From: Prochlorococcus sp. AG-347-G20
GTDB taxonomy: Bacteria > Cyanobacteriota > Cyanobacteriia > PCC-6307 > Cyanobiaceae
DNA length: 64,000 bases
Assembly (NCBI GenBank): GCA_003281645.1
Contig: QCBJ01000001.1
Location: 305,931-369,930, forward strand
Reading direction: 5' to 3'
The position numbers and the translations under genes are program-made. Below, piece after piece: positions 25,193 to 34,961 of the stretch. The notes beneath the pieces were generated by a model. The model worked only from the letters and a program-made list of their open reading frames with translations, made no database searches and was not told the origin of the DNA. How positions within the stretch are numbered: position 1 is the stretch's first letter; each line of letters begins with the position of its first letter.

Positions 25193-26119
25193 ATGACTTC
25201 TACACAATCCAAACCATTACATGGAAAAGGACGTGAATGCGTCATAACTCGACGTGCCTGCTTTAGTTCTAGTCACCGTTATTGGCTTCCTGAAAAAACC
25301 CCAGAAGAAAATTTATCTCTTTTTGGAAAGTGCAGTATTGCACCAGGTCATGGTCATAATTATGAACTTATTGTTTCAATGGGTGGAGAACTAGACTCTG
25401 ATGGAATGGTACTTAATCTCTCTGATGTAAAACACTCTATTAAAGATAAGGTTACTGGACAATTAGATTTTCGTTTTTTAAATGATGTCTGGCCTGAATT
25501 TAATGTTAATAATCAAGAGGGTATACTTCCCACAACTGAAGCATTAGTAAAGGTCATTTGGACTCGTCTAAAGGATGATTTACCTCTTACAAGTCTAAGG
25601 CTTTATGAAAACCCAAATTTATGGGCAGATTATTTTGGAAAAAACATGGAAGCATTTTTAACAGTACAAACTCATTTTGCAGCCGCTCATAGACTTGCAA
25701 AAGAAGAGATATCCTTTGATGAAAATAAAAAAATCTATGGGAAATGTGCCAGAGTTAATGGACATGGTCATAACTATCTTGTCGAAATAACTGTAAAAGG
25801 AGACATTGATAAAAGAACTGGAATGGTTTGCGACTTATCTGCCCTCCAAGAGATAATTAATGATTTGGTTGTTGAACAACTAGATCATACTTTTCTAAAT
25901 AAAGACATCAAATTTTTCCATAATTGTGTTCCAACTGCTGAAAATATAGCTTTATATATTTCTGATATTCTTAAAAAACCAATACATAACCTAGGTGCAA
26001 CATTACACAAAATAAGACTCCAGGAAAGTCCAAATAATGCTGCAGAAATTTATGTTGATCAAAAGTTAACTAATTCATTAAAGTTGAAATTTGAAAATAG
26101 TTTAGTCACACAAACTTGA
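25193..26119 (+). CDS. Tandem two-domain 6-pyruvoyl/6-carboxy-tetrahydropterin synthase
   Basis: A 308-residue protein made of two PTPS/QueD domains. Domain 1 (about 17-150) has zinc-ligand-type His28, His53 and His55 and catalytic-type Cys47, but 'LDFRFLN' has Phe93 where the catalytic His of 'LDH' should be. Domain 2 (about 153-295) is complete: His166, Cys185, His191, His193, Asp231-His232 and a Glu in 'RLQES'. Such enzymes act on dihydroneopterin triphosphate, leading to tetrahydropterins or to queuosine precursors. The next gene, a RibD-C reductase, overlaps it, which hints at a pterin role. Confidence 0.87.
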   Translation: MTSTQSKPLHGKGRECVITRRACFSSSHRYWLPEKTPEENLSLFGKCSIAPGHGHNYELIVSMGGELDSDGMVLNLSDVKHSIKDKVTGQLDFRFLNDVWPEFNVNNQEGILPTTEALVKVIWTRLKDDLPLTSLRLYENPNLWADYFGKNMEAFLTVQTHFAAAHRLAKEEISFDENKKIYGKCARVNGHGHNYLVEITVKGDIDKRTGMVCDLSALQEIINDLVVEQLDHTFLNKDIKFFHNCVPTAENIALYISDILKKPIHNLGATLHKIRLQESPNNAAEIYVDQKLTNSLKLKFENSLVTQT

Positions 26120-26766
26120 GTATCCCAAGAGTAATAATTGTTATAGCATCTAGTCTTGATGGGAGAATTGCATTTCCTGGAGGTGGAGAGTCCCATCTTG
26201 GAAGTGAAGAAGATAAAAAAATGTTAAATCACAACTTATCAATGGTGGACGCCACCATTTTTGGTTTAGGTACTTTAATAGCTCATCAATCAACTTACCT
26301 AATTAAAAATCTCAATGATAATGACGAAGTAAATATATCAAAAAGCCAACCAATTTCTATAGTTGCTTCAAACAGTAAAAAATTTAACAGTAATTGGAAA
26401 TACTTTCATCAACCAATTAGAAGATGGCTAGTAAGCTCAAGTAAAGTTGATAATTCATCGAATAATGACTTCGAGAAACAACTCTTTTTCGAAGATTCAT
26501 GGGGGAAAACTTTAATTTCACTCAAAAAACAAGGGATAAATGATCTAGCTCTTTTAGGAGGTGCAAAACTTATAAATTCATTTATAAAAGAGGATCTAAT
26601 AACAGATATAAAAATTACAATAATTCCACGAATTATTGGAGGTAGATATACATGGATTCCTCCAGAACAAACAAACGAGATTTTTAATCTCAAAAGACTA
26701 TGGGAAATAAAATCTATTAAAAATTTAATGAATAATGAAATCCATGTTCATTACAAAAAAATTTGA
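26116..26766 (+). CDS. RibD C-terminal/DHFR-fold reductase
   Basis: A 216-residue protein with only the reductase half of RibD. 'VIVIASSLDGRIAF' opens the fold, 'MVDATIFGLGTLIAHQSTY' follows, and 'LALLGGAKLINSFIKEDLI' is the NADPH-site region. There is no deaminase domain. The apparent start is TTG at 26116-26118, overlapping the previous stop as TTGA. Cotranscription and coupling with the pterin synthase suggest a pterin or flavin precursor as substrate; this is inference. It could replace FolA-like activity or be a riboflavin-pathway paralogue. Confidence 0.78.
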   Translation: MSIPRVIIVIASSLDGRIAFPGGGESHLGSEEDKKMLNHNLSMVDATIFGLGTLIAHQSTYLIKNLNDNDEVNISKSQPISIVASNSKKFNSNWKYFHQPIRRWLVSSSKVDNSSNNDFEKQLFFEDSWGKTLISLKKQGINDLALLGGAKLINSFIKEDLITDIKITIIPRIIGGRYTWIPPEQTNEIFNLKRLWEIKSIKNLMNNEIHVHYKKI

Positions 26767-26783
26767 AATAAATTCAATAATAA

Positions 26784-27938
26784 ATGAACCAAAAAATACA
26801 CAAAGTTGAAGTCAAATTGTCAATTCAGGAAATCTCCAAGGAGATATGGAATGAATTAGCAAATGAAATCAATAATCCATTTTATGAATGGACTTGGCTT
26901 AAAAACCTTGAAATATCAAAAAGTGTGTCAAGAGAAACTGGTTGGCAGCCTTTATATTTTGTTGCTTACAAAAATGAGGAAATATTAGGAATTGCTCCAC
27001 TTTATTTAAAAAATCATAGCTATGGAGAATTCATTTTTGATCAATCATTTGCAAGATTGGCTCAAGAGCTGCATTTAAATTATTACCCTAAATTAATCGG
27101 AATGAGTCCTTATAGTCCTGTAAATGGATATCAATTTCTTTATAAAAAAAATAAAGATAAGAAAGAAATTACAAATTTACTCATAAACCATATCGAAAGC
27201 TTTGCGATTACAAACAAAATTTTAAGTTGTAATTTTTTATATATTGATGAAAGCTGGGGCAACCATCTTAAATCTTTGGGATACTATGAATGGATAAATT
27301 CCAGCAGTGAATGGAGGAGTAATGGAGAAAAAACGTTTGATGATTTTCTTTCTAGATTTAACTCTAATCAGAGAAAAAATATCAAAAAAGAGAGGAAATC
27401 AATTACTAAAGAAGATATTAAAATAGAAATTTTCAACAAAGATGATATCAACCAAGAAATCCTCAAAAAAATGCATAATTTTTATGAACAGCATTGCTCG
27501 AGGTGGGGAGTTTGGGGAAGTAAATATCTAACATCTACATTTTTCGAAAAAATTGTTGATAATAAAAAAAATATTTTACTTTTTAGCGCATCAAAAAATG
27601 ATTCAAATGATATTTTTGCTATGTCGATGTGCGTTAAAAATCAAAACAACTTATGGGGTAGATATTGGGGTAGTCAAGAAGACATTTCTAATTTACATTT
27701 TGAATTATGTTACTATCAGCCAATTGAATGGGCAATAAAAAATAGTATCCATTTTTTTGATCCTGGAGCGGGTGGTAAACATAAAAGGCGGAGGGGTTTT
27801 TTTGCAAAAAGCACCATTAGCTTGCATAAGTGGTTTGACAAAAATATGGAAAATATAATTCATCCTTGGCTCAATGAAGTTAATAAACAAACCGAGACGG
27901 AAATTGAATTTGAGAATAATTCTATGCCCTTTAAATAA
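26784..27938 (+). CDS. GNAT-like N-acyltransferase, COG3146/DUF482 family
   Basis: A 384-residue soluble protein. 'NPFYEWTWLKNLEISKS', 'YGEFIFDQSFARLAQ', 'FNSNQRKNIKKERKSI' and the late 'FDPGAGGKHKRRRGF' are characteristic of the COG3146 family (predicted N-acyltransferases, once labelled peptidoglycan biosynthesis). The fold is two GNAT-like halves. The substrate is unknown. It follows the RibD-C gene after 17 bases and is probably part of the same transcript. Confidence 0.82.
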   Translation: MNQKIHKVEVKLSIQEISKEIWNELANEINNPFYEWTWLKNLEISKSVSRETGWQPLYFVAYKNEEILGIAPLYLKNHSYGEFIFDQSFARLAQELHLNYYPKLIGMSPYSPVNGYQFLYKKNKDKKEITNLLINHIESFAITNKILSCNFLYIDESWGNHLKSLGYYEWINSSSEWRSNGEKTFDDFLSRFNSNQRKNIKKERKSITKEDIKIEIFNKDDINQEILKKMHNFYEQHCSRWGVWGSKYLTSTFFEKIVDNKKNILLFSASKNDSNDIFAMSMCVKNQNNLWGRYWGSQEDISNLHFELCYYQPIEWAIKNSIHFFDPGAGGKHKRRRGFFAKSTISLHKWFDKNMENIIHPWLNEVNKQTETEIEFENNSMPFK

Positions 27939-27998
27939 AAAATTATTTGGCTTTACCAAAGATTATATTATAAATATAGTTTTTAATAACTTCTAAGA

Positions 27999-28385
27999 AT
28001 GGACTCTAGTAAAAGTTTAGATGAAAAAATAAAGATTGATAATAATCTATCCAACAGATATATAGACTTAGATCCAAACGGTTATTTTATTATAAAAGTA
28101 GATTTAGAAGAAAATAAAATAATTTTAGAGCACTTTTTAAATAACATCGATAAGGAAGGCTATGCGCTTGACCCAGAAACAAATGAACAAATTAAATGCG
28201 ACTCTCAAAATAAAAGAGTTAGTAACGCAGTTTTTAAAGGTATTAGTGCGAAACAAATTGGAATATTGATAACTGAAGAAAGAAATGACTTAATAACCAG
28301 ATTCGATCATGCTTTATATTTAGGCCGGGAACTACAAAAAGCAGAAGAATGTTTATATAAAAAATTACCATATATCCAAGATTAA
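27999..28385 (+). CDS. DUF4346 protein
   Basis: A 128-residue protein. The C-terminal half 'FDHALYLGRELQKAEECL' and 'LDPNGYFIIKVDLEENKI' in the first half resemble the cyanobacterial/archaeal DUF4346 domain, which in some organisms is fused to dihydropteroate-synthase-like proteins. The function is unknown. Given the pterin genes about 1.2 kb upstream, a link is conceivable but unproven. Confidence 0.72.
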   Translation: MDSSKSLDEKIKIDNNLSNRYIDLDPNGYFIIKVDLEENKIILEHFLNNIDKEGYALDPETNEQIKCDSQNKRVSNAVFKGISAKQIGILITEERNDLITRFDHALYLGRELQKAEECLYKKLPYIQD

Positions 28386-28449
28386 GAAATTAAACGAAAA
28401 AATCTAATCTTTTCATCTGATGTTAAATTAAATAAAAGTAAAAAAATTA

Positions 28450-28542
28450 ATGAACATCATTTTCTATTTTGCATTTATTGGTTTTGGTTTTGGAGCTGCT
28501 TTTGCATTAGATAAGCTCTTAAGAGCAGTTAAATTAATTTAA
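28450..28542 (+). CDS. 30-residue one-helix membrane protein, PetL-like
   Basis: A micro-gene of 30 codons. The product is a single hydrophobic helix ('IIFYFAFIGFGFGAAFAL') ending in 'LLRAVKLI'. Size, topology and the 'LRAVKLI' end resemble cytochrome b6f subunit PetL (Ycf7), which ends similarly in cyanobacteria and plastids. The b6f role is therefore plausible but rests on a very short match. It lies between DUF4346 (plus) and rimO (minus). Confidence 0.5.
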   Translation: MNIIFYFAFIGFGFGAAFALDKLLRAVKLI

Positions 28543-28548
28543 AAAAAA

Positions 28549-29913
28549 CTACAAATTTTTAATAGTCTCTCCATACAAATCATATTCATCAGCAAAAGAA
28601 ATATTTGCTTCTACAAATTTGCCAATATAATTTTTCAAATCAATTTTATCTTTAACAGATAAAATTACAGTTCCGTCAATTTCAGGCGCGAAATTGTAAG
28701 AACGACCTATTAATTCGTTATTATCTGATATTTTTTCTACCAAAATCTTCATTTTTGAACCAACATATGTCTGATTTTTTTCTTTAGAGATATTTTGTTG
28801 AACTGAAATAACATTATCTTTTCTTGCCTCTGCAACCTCTAGAGATACTTTATTTGGCAAATGAAAAGCTGCAGTTCCTTCCTCAGGAGAAAAAATAAAC
28901 ACTCCCACATGATCAAATTTGTGCCTATTCAAAAATTCGAGAAGATGTTCAAAATGTTCTTTTTTTTCTCCTGGGAAGCCAACAATGAGACTAGTTCTTA
29001 ACACAGCAGATGGAATTTCTTCTCTAATTTTCTCCAAAATTGATTCATTCAAAGAAGCCTGCCAAGGTCTATTCATACTCTTCAACACATCTGGATGACT
29101 ATGTTGAAGTGGTAAATCAAAGTAGGGCACTATATTCTTTGAATCTTTGAAAGCTCTAATAACTTCATCAGTTAAACCCGTTGGATAAGCATAATGTATC
29201 CTTATCCAAGGAATTGGAACTTTAGAAAGCTCATTCAAAAGTTTTGCTAATGATGGTTTTCCATAAATATCTTGACCATAATTAGTTGTTATTTGACTAA
29301 TTAATATGATTTCTTTAATACCTTGTTTTGCAAGCCTTTCAGCTTCTGAAACTATAGATTCTATTGTTCTACTTCTTTGAGGACCTCTCAACTTAGGAAT
29401 AATACAAAAAGCGCAATTATAATTACAGCCTTCAGCAATACGAAGATAAGCAACAAATTTATTTTTATCTACAAAACGAGGTATTTCTTCATCTGCAATA
29501 AATTCCGGTATCTTTGAAACTTCATTAACGATTTCCCCTTTTTCTACTCTGTCTAAAACCTTGGCTATCTTTTGATAATCTCCTGTTCCAACCAAACCTT
29601 TTATTTCAGGGATTTCTTTTATAAGCTCATCTTTAAAATGCTGAGCCATACAGCCTGCAACTATTACTTCCTTTCCTTGATTTGTATATTCTAGAATTTT
29701 TCTAATAGATTCTTCTCTAGCTGTTTCAATAAAACTGCAAGTATTTACAACAACAACATTTGCATCATTTATATTGCTATCAACTTCATAACCCTCTTTA
29801 TCTAATAAGCCTTGCATATGTTCAGTATCAACAAGATTTTTCTCACAACCAACATGACTGAATGCAACCTTAGATAGTTTTTTTTCTTTTACATTGAGAC
29901 TATTTTGTTTCAC
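28549..29913 (-). CDS. rimO: Ribosomal protein S12 methylthiotransferase
   Basis: A 454-residue MTTase that methylthiolates the conserved Asp of ribosomal protein S12. The N-terminal UPF0004 domain has the three cluster cysteines in '[10 protein letters not shown]', 'VNTCSF' and 'VAGCMAQ'. The radical SAM motif is 'CNYNCAFC' and a C-terminal TRAM domain follows. 'GCEKN' and the overall length favour RimO over MiaB. It is a single gene, divergent from the VKOR fusion. Confidence 0.93.
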   Translation of the reverse strand: MKQNSLNVKEKKLSKVAFSHVGCEKNLVDTEHMQGLLDKEGYEVDSNINDANVVVVNTCSFIETAREESIRKILEYTNQGKEVIVAGCMAQHFKDELIKEIPEIKGLVGTGDYQKIAKVLDRVEKGEIVNEVSKIPEFIADEEIPRFVDKNKFVAYLRIAEGCNYNCAFCIIPKLRGPQRSRTIESIVSEAERLAKQGIKEIILISQITTNYGQDIYGKPSLAKLLNELSKVPIPWIRIHYAYPTGLTDEVIRAFKDSKNIVPYFDLPLQHSHPDVLKSMNRPWQASLNESILEKIREEIPSAVLRTSLIVGFPGEKKEHFEHLLEFLNRHKFDHVGVFIFSPEEGTAAFHLPNKVSLEVAEARKDNVISVQQNISKEKNQTYVGSKMKILVEKISDNNELIGRSYNFAPEIDGTVILSVKDKIDLKNYIGKFVEANISFADEYDLYGETIKNL

Positions 29914-30018
29914 AACTTCAAAAATAAGAATTAAAAGATTTAAAAAGCATTTCGTATATAACTCTCATGCCAAGATAATATTAGGATAGATAATGTAAAT
30001 AACAAACTTTCTTTTTGT

Positions 30019-30954
30019 ATGGCCCTTAAGACTTTAAACAGAAGAAATAAAAAAGATTTGAAATGGCCAAAAATCATAATTGCAATTCTTAGCACTATAG
30101 GCATAGTTGATACAGGTTCGATTACTTTAAAAAACTGGGGATTATTTACTTCGCTTTCATGCCCAGGGATACAAAATGGTTGTGAAACAGTTTTAAATAG
30201 TCCTTGGGGTACTTTATTTGAAAATAACCAAGTCAATATACCTTTATCATTAGCTGGATTTATAACATATTTATCAATATTAGTTATCACAATATTACTC
30301 TCGCTTAATTTAATTTCGCCAAAAGAAAAACTATATGAGTTTTTATGGTGGTTAGTATTTCTAATTTCTTGTGCTTCATCAACATTTAGCTTTTTATTGA
30401 TAAATATAATGTTTTTTAAGATTCAAGCATATTGTTTTTTTTGTATACTTTCAGCAATTTTATCGTTTTCTATCTTTATAATTTCTATGATTGGAGCAAA
30501 GTTCGAAAGTAGAGAACCTATGATTTTTAGAGGTTTCATTGTAGCCATTAGTGTCCTGCTCGGAGGCCTAATTTGGTCAACAAACGTTGACCCCTCTAAT
30601 GCAATTGATGTTGCAAACCCCACTGAAAATGTATCGCCAATAATTACCACTTCAAGCTCTCCCCAGAAGGTAGAGTTTGCAAAATTTTTAAGTGAAAACA
30701 ATATTATTATGTATAGTGCATACTGGTGCCCGCATTGCCACGATCAGAAACAATTATTTGGTAAGGAAGCAGTTAAAGAATTAAAAGTAGTTGAGTGTGC
30801 TAAAGATGGTAAAGATAATGAGTATGAGCTATGCCAAACGAAAGGAATCAGTGGTTTTCCTTCTTGGGAAATAAATGGAGAAATTATTAGTGGTACGCGT
30901 GACTTAAATGAATTAGCAACAAAAACCGACTATCAGGGAGATCTTAATTTTTAA
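30019..30954 (+). CDS. VKOR-thioredoxin fusion protein
   Basis: A 311-residue integral membrane protein. The VKOR domain has loop cysteines Cys48 and Cys55 ('CPGIQNGC') and active-site Cys139-x-x-Cys142 ('AYCFFC') within a four- or five-helix bundle. A C-terminal thioredoxin-like domain has Cys236-Pro-His-Cys239 and the cis-Pro in 'GFPSW'. Cyanobacterial VKOR-Trx proteins, and plastid LTO1, form disulfides in lumenal or periplasmic proteins using quinones. It overlaps nadB by 11 bases tail to tail. Confidence 0.93.
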   Translation: MALKTLNRRNKKDLKWPKIIIAILSTIGIVDTGSITLKNWGLFTSLSCPGIQNGCETVLNSPWGTLFENNQVNIPLSLAGFITYLSILVITILLSLNLISPKEKLYEFLWWLVFLISCASSTFSFLLINIMFFKIQAYCFFCILSAILSFSIFIISMIGAKFESREPMIFRGFIVAISVLLGGLIWSTNVDPSNAIDVANPTENVSPIITTSSSPQKVEFAKFLSENNIIMYSAYWCPHCHDQKQLFGKEAVKELKVVECAKDGKDNEYELCQTKGISGFPSWEINGEIISGTRDLNELATKTDYQGDLNF

Positions 30955-32611
30955 TGAATCTTTTTTGAATTTTTTGATCTAACTGTTGTCTAGTATGGCA
31001 TTCCCAATTTTTATCTTTATCAGGGAAATCATCTCTATAATGCCCTCCTCTACTTTCTTCTCTAAATAGACAAGCTTTTAATAAAGTTATTGTGGTTATT
31101 TGTCTATTCTTTAAATCAAGTAAAAGATTTAATGCTCTTCTATTACGTTCACTAAGTTTTATTTTTTGATCAAATTTTATTTTTTCAAGACTATTTAGTA
31201 AATCATTTTTATTTAATTTATCTATATCATTTTGAATGTAATTTAGAAATTTACTCATATTTACCTTATTTCGAGATACCCCTAAATTTAACCAACATAG
31301 TTTTCTTAGTTCATCAATTTTTTCAGCAATTATAGAAATTTGATCTTCTTTAGGATCTTCAATATCAAACTCTTGAAATGATCTATCAAATTTTTCAAAT
31401 TTAGAAAGGTCATTCAAAACAATTGAAGACATTTTTCTTGCGAAAACAAGACACTCCATCAGTGAATTACTTGCCAGTCTATTAGCACCATGCACACCTG
31501 TAGAAGCAACTTCTCCAACGGCATATAATCCTTTTCTTGTTGAAGATGCATTTAAATCAGTTTTAACACCTCCCATCCAATAATGAGCTGCAGGAGCTAC
31601 GGGAATAACCTCATTTAAAGGGTTAACGCCATAATCCTGACATCGACTTAAGATCGTGGGGAAGCGCTCTACAATTTTTTCTGGGTCAATATACCGAAGA
31701 TCTAAGCCAACATGGTCTACATTATTATCATGCATATTTTTCATAATTGCTCTACTTACCTGATCTCTAGTAGCTAGATCACGATTTTCAAGATTTTTAA
31801 CTGGACTTTCACCATTTTTATCAACTAAAATCGCTCCTTCCCCTCTAAGTGCCTCAGATATTAAGAAGCAAGGTGCACCATAAAATTTTAAAGCTGTTGG
31901 ATGAAATTGCACGAACTCTAAATCTTCTATAGCAGCTCCTGCTTTCCATGCAAGAGCAATCCCTTCACCAGAGGATTGAGCAGGATTTGTTGTATTTGTA
32001 AATAAGTGCCCACCACCACCTGTAGCCAAAACAACAGCTCTAGATTTAATCCAATATAAATTTGCTCCATCAAGAACCTGAACTCCTCTACATTCTTTAT
32101 TTTCAATAAGAAGTTCAGTTACTCTTACACCCCTGCAGTGAAGAATATTTTTTTGATTCTCAATATGATCTTCTAGAACTTCAACTAATGCTCGTCCAGT
32201 GCGATCCTTAACATGTAAGACTCTTCTTCGTGAATGGGCTGCTTCCAAAGTAGTAGCTAGTTGATCAGAATTTTGATCAAAAATCATCCCTAAATTCTGC
32301 AACCTTTCTACACAACCTGGAGCTTCTTTAACTAACATTTCTACGGCTTGCAAATCACATAGTCCATCACCTGCTTTTAAAGTATCCTCAGCATGAAGAT
32401 CAAATGAATCATCTTGTCTAACAACAGATGCAATTCCGCCTTGAGCCCATCTACTGGAGGATACCTTACTAGTATTTCTATTTAAAAGAAGCACTTTTAA
32501 ATTTGAGGGTAATTCAAGACAAGTCATAAGGCCAGCAGCTCCAGCGCCTATAACGATTACATCCCAATTATTTATTGGTATCGCTTCTTGCGAAAATGGA
32601 GGCCTTAACAT
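30944..32611 (-). CDS. nadB: L-aspartate oxidase
   Basis: A 555-residue flavoprotein that oxidises aspartate to iminoaspartate, the first step of NAD synthesis. The FAD site 'IGAGAAGLMTCLEL' is near the N terminus. 'SSRWAQGGIASV', 'EAAHSRRRVLH' and 'ALRGEGAILVDKNG' are typical of the NadB/SdhA fold, and 'TGVHGANRLASNSLMECLVF' closes the FAD domain. The C-terminal helical domain is present. The end of the DUF3120 gene and the start of nadB share one base, so the two are cotranscribed. Confidence 0.93.
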   Translation of the reverse strand: MLRPPFSQEAIPINNWDVIVIGAGAAGLMTCLELPSNLKVLLLNRNTSKVSSSRWAQGGIASVVRQDDSFDLHAEDTLKAGDGLCDLQAVEMLVKEAPGCVERLQNLGMIFDQNSDQLATTLEAAHSRRRVLHVKDRTGRALVEVLEDHIENQKNILHCRGVRVTELLIENKECRGVQVLDGANLYWIKSRAVVLATGGGGHLFTNTTNPAQSSGEGIALAWKAGAAIEDLEFVQFHPTALKFYGAPCFLISEALRGEGAILVDKNGESPVKNLENRDLATRDQVSRAIMKNMHDNNVDHVGLDLRYIDPEKIVERFPTILSRCQDYGVNPLNEVIPVAPAAHYWMGGVKTDLNASSTRKGLYAVGEVASTGVHGANRLASNSLMECLVFARKMSSIVLNDLSKFEKFDRSFQEFDIEDPKEDQISIIAEKIDELRKLCWLNLGVSRNKVNMSKFLNYIQNDIDKLNKNDLLNSLEKIKFDQKIKLSERNRRALNLLLDLKNRQITTITLLKACLFREESRGGHYRDDFPDKDKNWECHTRQQLDQKIQKRFIKN

Positions 32612-33378
32612 TAAACCAATCCACTAAAAGTTGGTTGCAGAATTGCTAAAACAATAAAAATACCATCAACAATTAATGTCGTTTGAATTACGTAACCAGA
32701 AACTAACAGTGCTTTGCCACTAGTAGTATTAATTGTGCCAGAATCTAAAATTTCTTTTGAAATAAACCAAAGTATAAGAGCAACAAAAACGATAATAGAT
32801 AATGATTTTATTTGAATAAGACTCTCTGAAGTTTTTTGAAGAATCATGGGTGCATTTTCAGAATCTGCTGTAATTACCTGCTTCCATTGATCCATGATTC
32901 CGATTAAAAATATTGTAATGTCGGTAACTGCTGTTCCAAATAAAGAAGAGATATAAAAACTTGAACCTATTTTCCAATTAGTACCAAATCCAATTAAAGC
33001 TAATGGGAGAACTACAGCTTCAACAGGTATGTGTAGTATAGGAAATGGGCTTAACCATCCCCAGAACAAACATCCACCAAGCCAACTACCTGATATACCA
33101 AGTAATAATGAACTGACTATAAACCATTTATTTGATCCTTTCTGATTCAAAACAATTGCCACTAAGACAATAACAAAAGTAAAACAAAGAGCACTTATTG
33201 GCTCTAATCTAACCCAAGGGGCTTGAACAAAAATAGGTAAAATTACAAAAAAAGAAGACCACAATCTTAAAGATATAGGATTTGATAAAAAACTATTTTC
33301 GTATGAATCAACTGTCTTATGGGATTCATAGTTGAATTTATCTTTTACTTCTAAATTTTTTGTAATTAATTCTTTCAA
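32611..33378 (-). CDS. DUF3120 membrane protein
   Basis: A 255-residue integral membrane protein with about six or seven helices. 'SFFVILPIFVQAPWVRLEP' and 'GWLSPFPILHIPVEAVVLPLALIGF' match the cyanobacterial DUF3120 family. The N-terminal 30 residues are charged and poorly conserved. The function is unknown. It is the promoter-proximal partner of nadB. Confidence 0.75.
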   Translation of the reverse strand: MKELITKNLEVKDKFNYESHKTVDSYENSFLSNPISLRLWSSFFVILPIFVQAPWVRLEPISALCFTFVIVLVAIVLNQKGSNKWFIVSSLLLGISGSWLGGCLFWGWLSPFPILHIPVEAVVLPLALIGFGTNWKIGSSFYISSLFGTAVTDITIFLIGIMDQWKQVITADSENAPMILQKTSESLIQIKSLSIIVFVALILWFISKEILDSGTINTTSGKALLVSGYVIQTTLIVDGIFIVLAILQPTFSGLV

Positions 33379-33556
33379 TGAAAAAGGCTATTTTAATTAA
33401 TCTAAATCGTGTTTTAGAAAACTGCGAATGCCATATTTTAATAAATAAAAGGCCCATAATTTCAAACCTATATTTAGTTTTTTAAAAGTATTTAATACAC
33501 TTTGAGTCATATATAAGTTTAGAATAAATATAAATAAGATTATTTGGCCTTAAATT
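33379..33556. other. Divergent intergenic region, DUF3120 to DUF512
   Basis: 178 bases between divergent starts; it must hold promoters for the DUF3120-nadB pair and for the DUF512 gene. A 37-codon minus-strand frame (33397-33510, ATG to TAA) ends 18 bases before the DUF3120 start and encodes an amphipathic, Lys-rich peptide. I list it only as a possibility. Confidence 0.35.
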
Positions 33557-34936
33557 GTGTGGCAAGAAATTAATTACACGGAAGATCCCATTGATCTTTT
33601 GGTTCCTAATATTACTTATAAAATAAACCCTGCAGAAATTGAAAGTATTGAAGCTAATTCTATTGCTGAAGAAATAGGATTTGAATCAGGTGATTCAATT
33701 ATTAGTATTAATGGGAAAAAACCAAGAGATTTAATTGATTATCAGATTCTGATTAGTGAAGAAATTTTAGACATATCAGTTTTAGATAAAAATCATGAGA
33801 TTCACAATATAAATATTGAAAAAGATCAAGACGTTAATTTAGGTATAAATTTTAAAGATGCATTATTTGATTCAATCAAGCAATGCAATAATAGATGTCC
33901 ATTTTGTTTTATTGATCAACAGCCAAGCGGTAAAAGAAAAAGCCTTTATATAAAAGATGATGATTATAGATTAAGTTTCCTATATGGCTCTTACTTAACT
34001 CTTACGAATTTAAAAAAAGAAGACTGGGAAAGAATTGCTATGCAAAAACTATCCCCACTTTTTATTTCAGTTCATGCTACTGATCCCGCCACAAGAGAAA
34101 AATTATTAAAAAATAAAAAAGCAGGAGTGATACTTGATCAAATTTCGTGGTTTGAAAAAAACTCTATTCAAATACATGCTCAAATTGTTGTTTGTCCAGA
34201 TATAAATGATGGGGATATTCTTGAGAAATCAATTTTGGAACTTGCTGAATTCTACAAAAAAACCTCTCAAACAGTACTTTCAGTCGCAATAGTTCCTGTA
34301 GGACTTACAAAATTTAGACCTGAAAATGATGGATTGAAATCAATAAGCCCAGAATACGCAAAAAAAACTATTAAACAAGTAGAGAGAATTCAAGCCTCTC
34401 TACAAAATACCCTTGGGACTCGTTTTTGTTGGCTAGCAGATGAATGGTATTTAATTGCTGGTACAAATTTACCTAGTTACACAACCTACGAAAATATGCC
34501 ACAAGAATCTAATGGAGTTGGGACTATTAGAAACTTTCTAGAAGCATTAAGAGAGAAGACTAAAAACCTACCCCAAAAAGTAAAAAAGCCAAAAAAAGTT
34601 AGTTGGATTGTTGGTAAATTAGTTTATGAAGCCCTAATTCCTACAGTTAAGAAATTAAACTTAATTAATGGATTAACAATTAATTTATATGGTTTGCCAA
34701 GTATTTATTGGGGTCAAGATCAAGTTGTTACAGGTCTTCTTACTGGAGAAGATCTAATTTACGGGCTGAAAAATAAGGATTTAGGAGAAGCTATTTACAT
34801 ACCATCTATTATGTTAAAAATTAATACTGATTTATTTTTAGATGATAAAAATATTCAAGAAGTTGAAAATCAAATAAATACTAAAATTCACGTTCTTGAT
34901 GATTCAAATGATATTATTAATACTTTGATTGGATAA
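33557..34936 (+). CDS. DUF512/TIGR03279 PDZ-radical SAM-like Fe-S protein
   Basis: A 459-residue protein. A PDZ-like N-terminal domain (about 22-75, 'NSIAEEIGFESGDSIISING') is followed by a radical-SAM-like cluster motif Cys110-x3-Cys114-x2-Cys117 ('CNNRCPFC'). Next come 'FIDQQPSGKR' and the DUF512 C-terminal domain ('VPVGLTKFR'). The family is widespread in cyanobacteria and named a putative Fe-S oxidoreductase; the reaction is unknown. The start is GTG at 33557, since the N-terminal PDZ alignment leaves no better one. Confidence 0.87.
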   Translation: MWQEINYTEDPIDLLVPNITYKINPAEIESIEANSIAEEIGFESGDSIISINGKKPRDLIDYQILISEEILDISVLDKNHEIHNINIEKDQDVNLGINFKDALFDSIKQCNNRCPFCFIDQQPSGKRKSLYIKDDDYRLSFLYGSYLTLTNLKKEDWERIAMQKLSPLFISVHATDPATREKLLKNKKAGVILDQISWFEKNSIQIHAQIVVCPDINDGDILEKSILELAEFYKKTSQTVLSVAIVPVGLTKFRPENDGLKSISPEYAKKTIKQVERIQASLQNTLGTRFCWLADEWYLIAGTNLPSYTTYENMPQESNGVGTIRNFLEALREKTKNLPQKVKKPKKVSWIVGKLVYEALIPTVKKLNLINGLTINLYGLPSIYWGQDQVVTGLLTGEDLIYGLKNKDLGEAIYIPSIMLKINTDLFLDDKNIQEVENQINTKIHVLDDSNDIINTLIG

Positions 34937-34961
34937 TCGAATATTTTCGAAACTATAAAAC

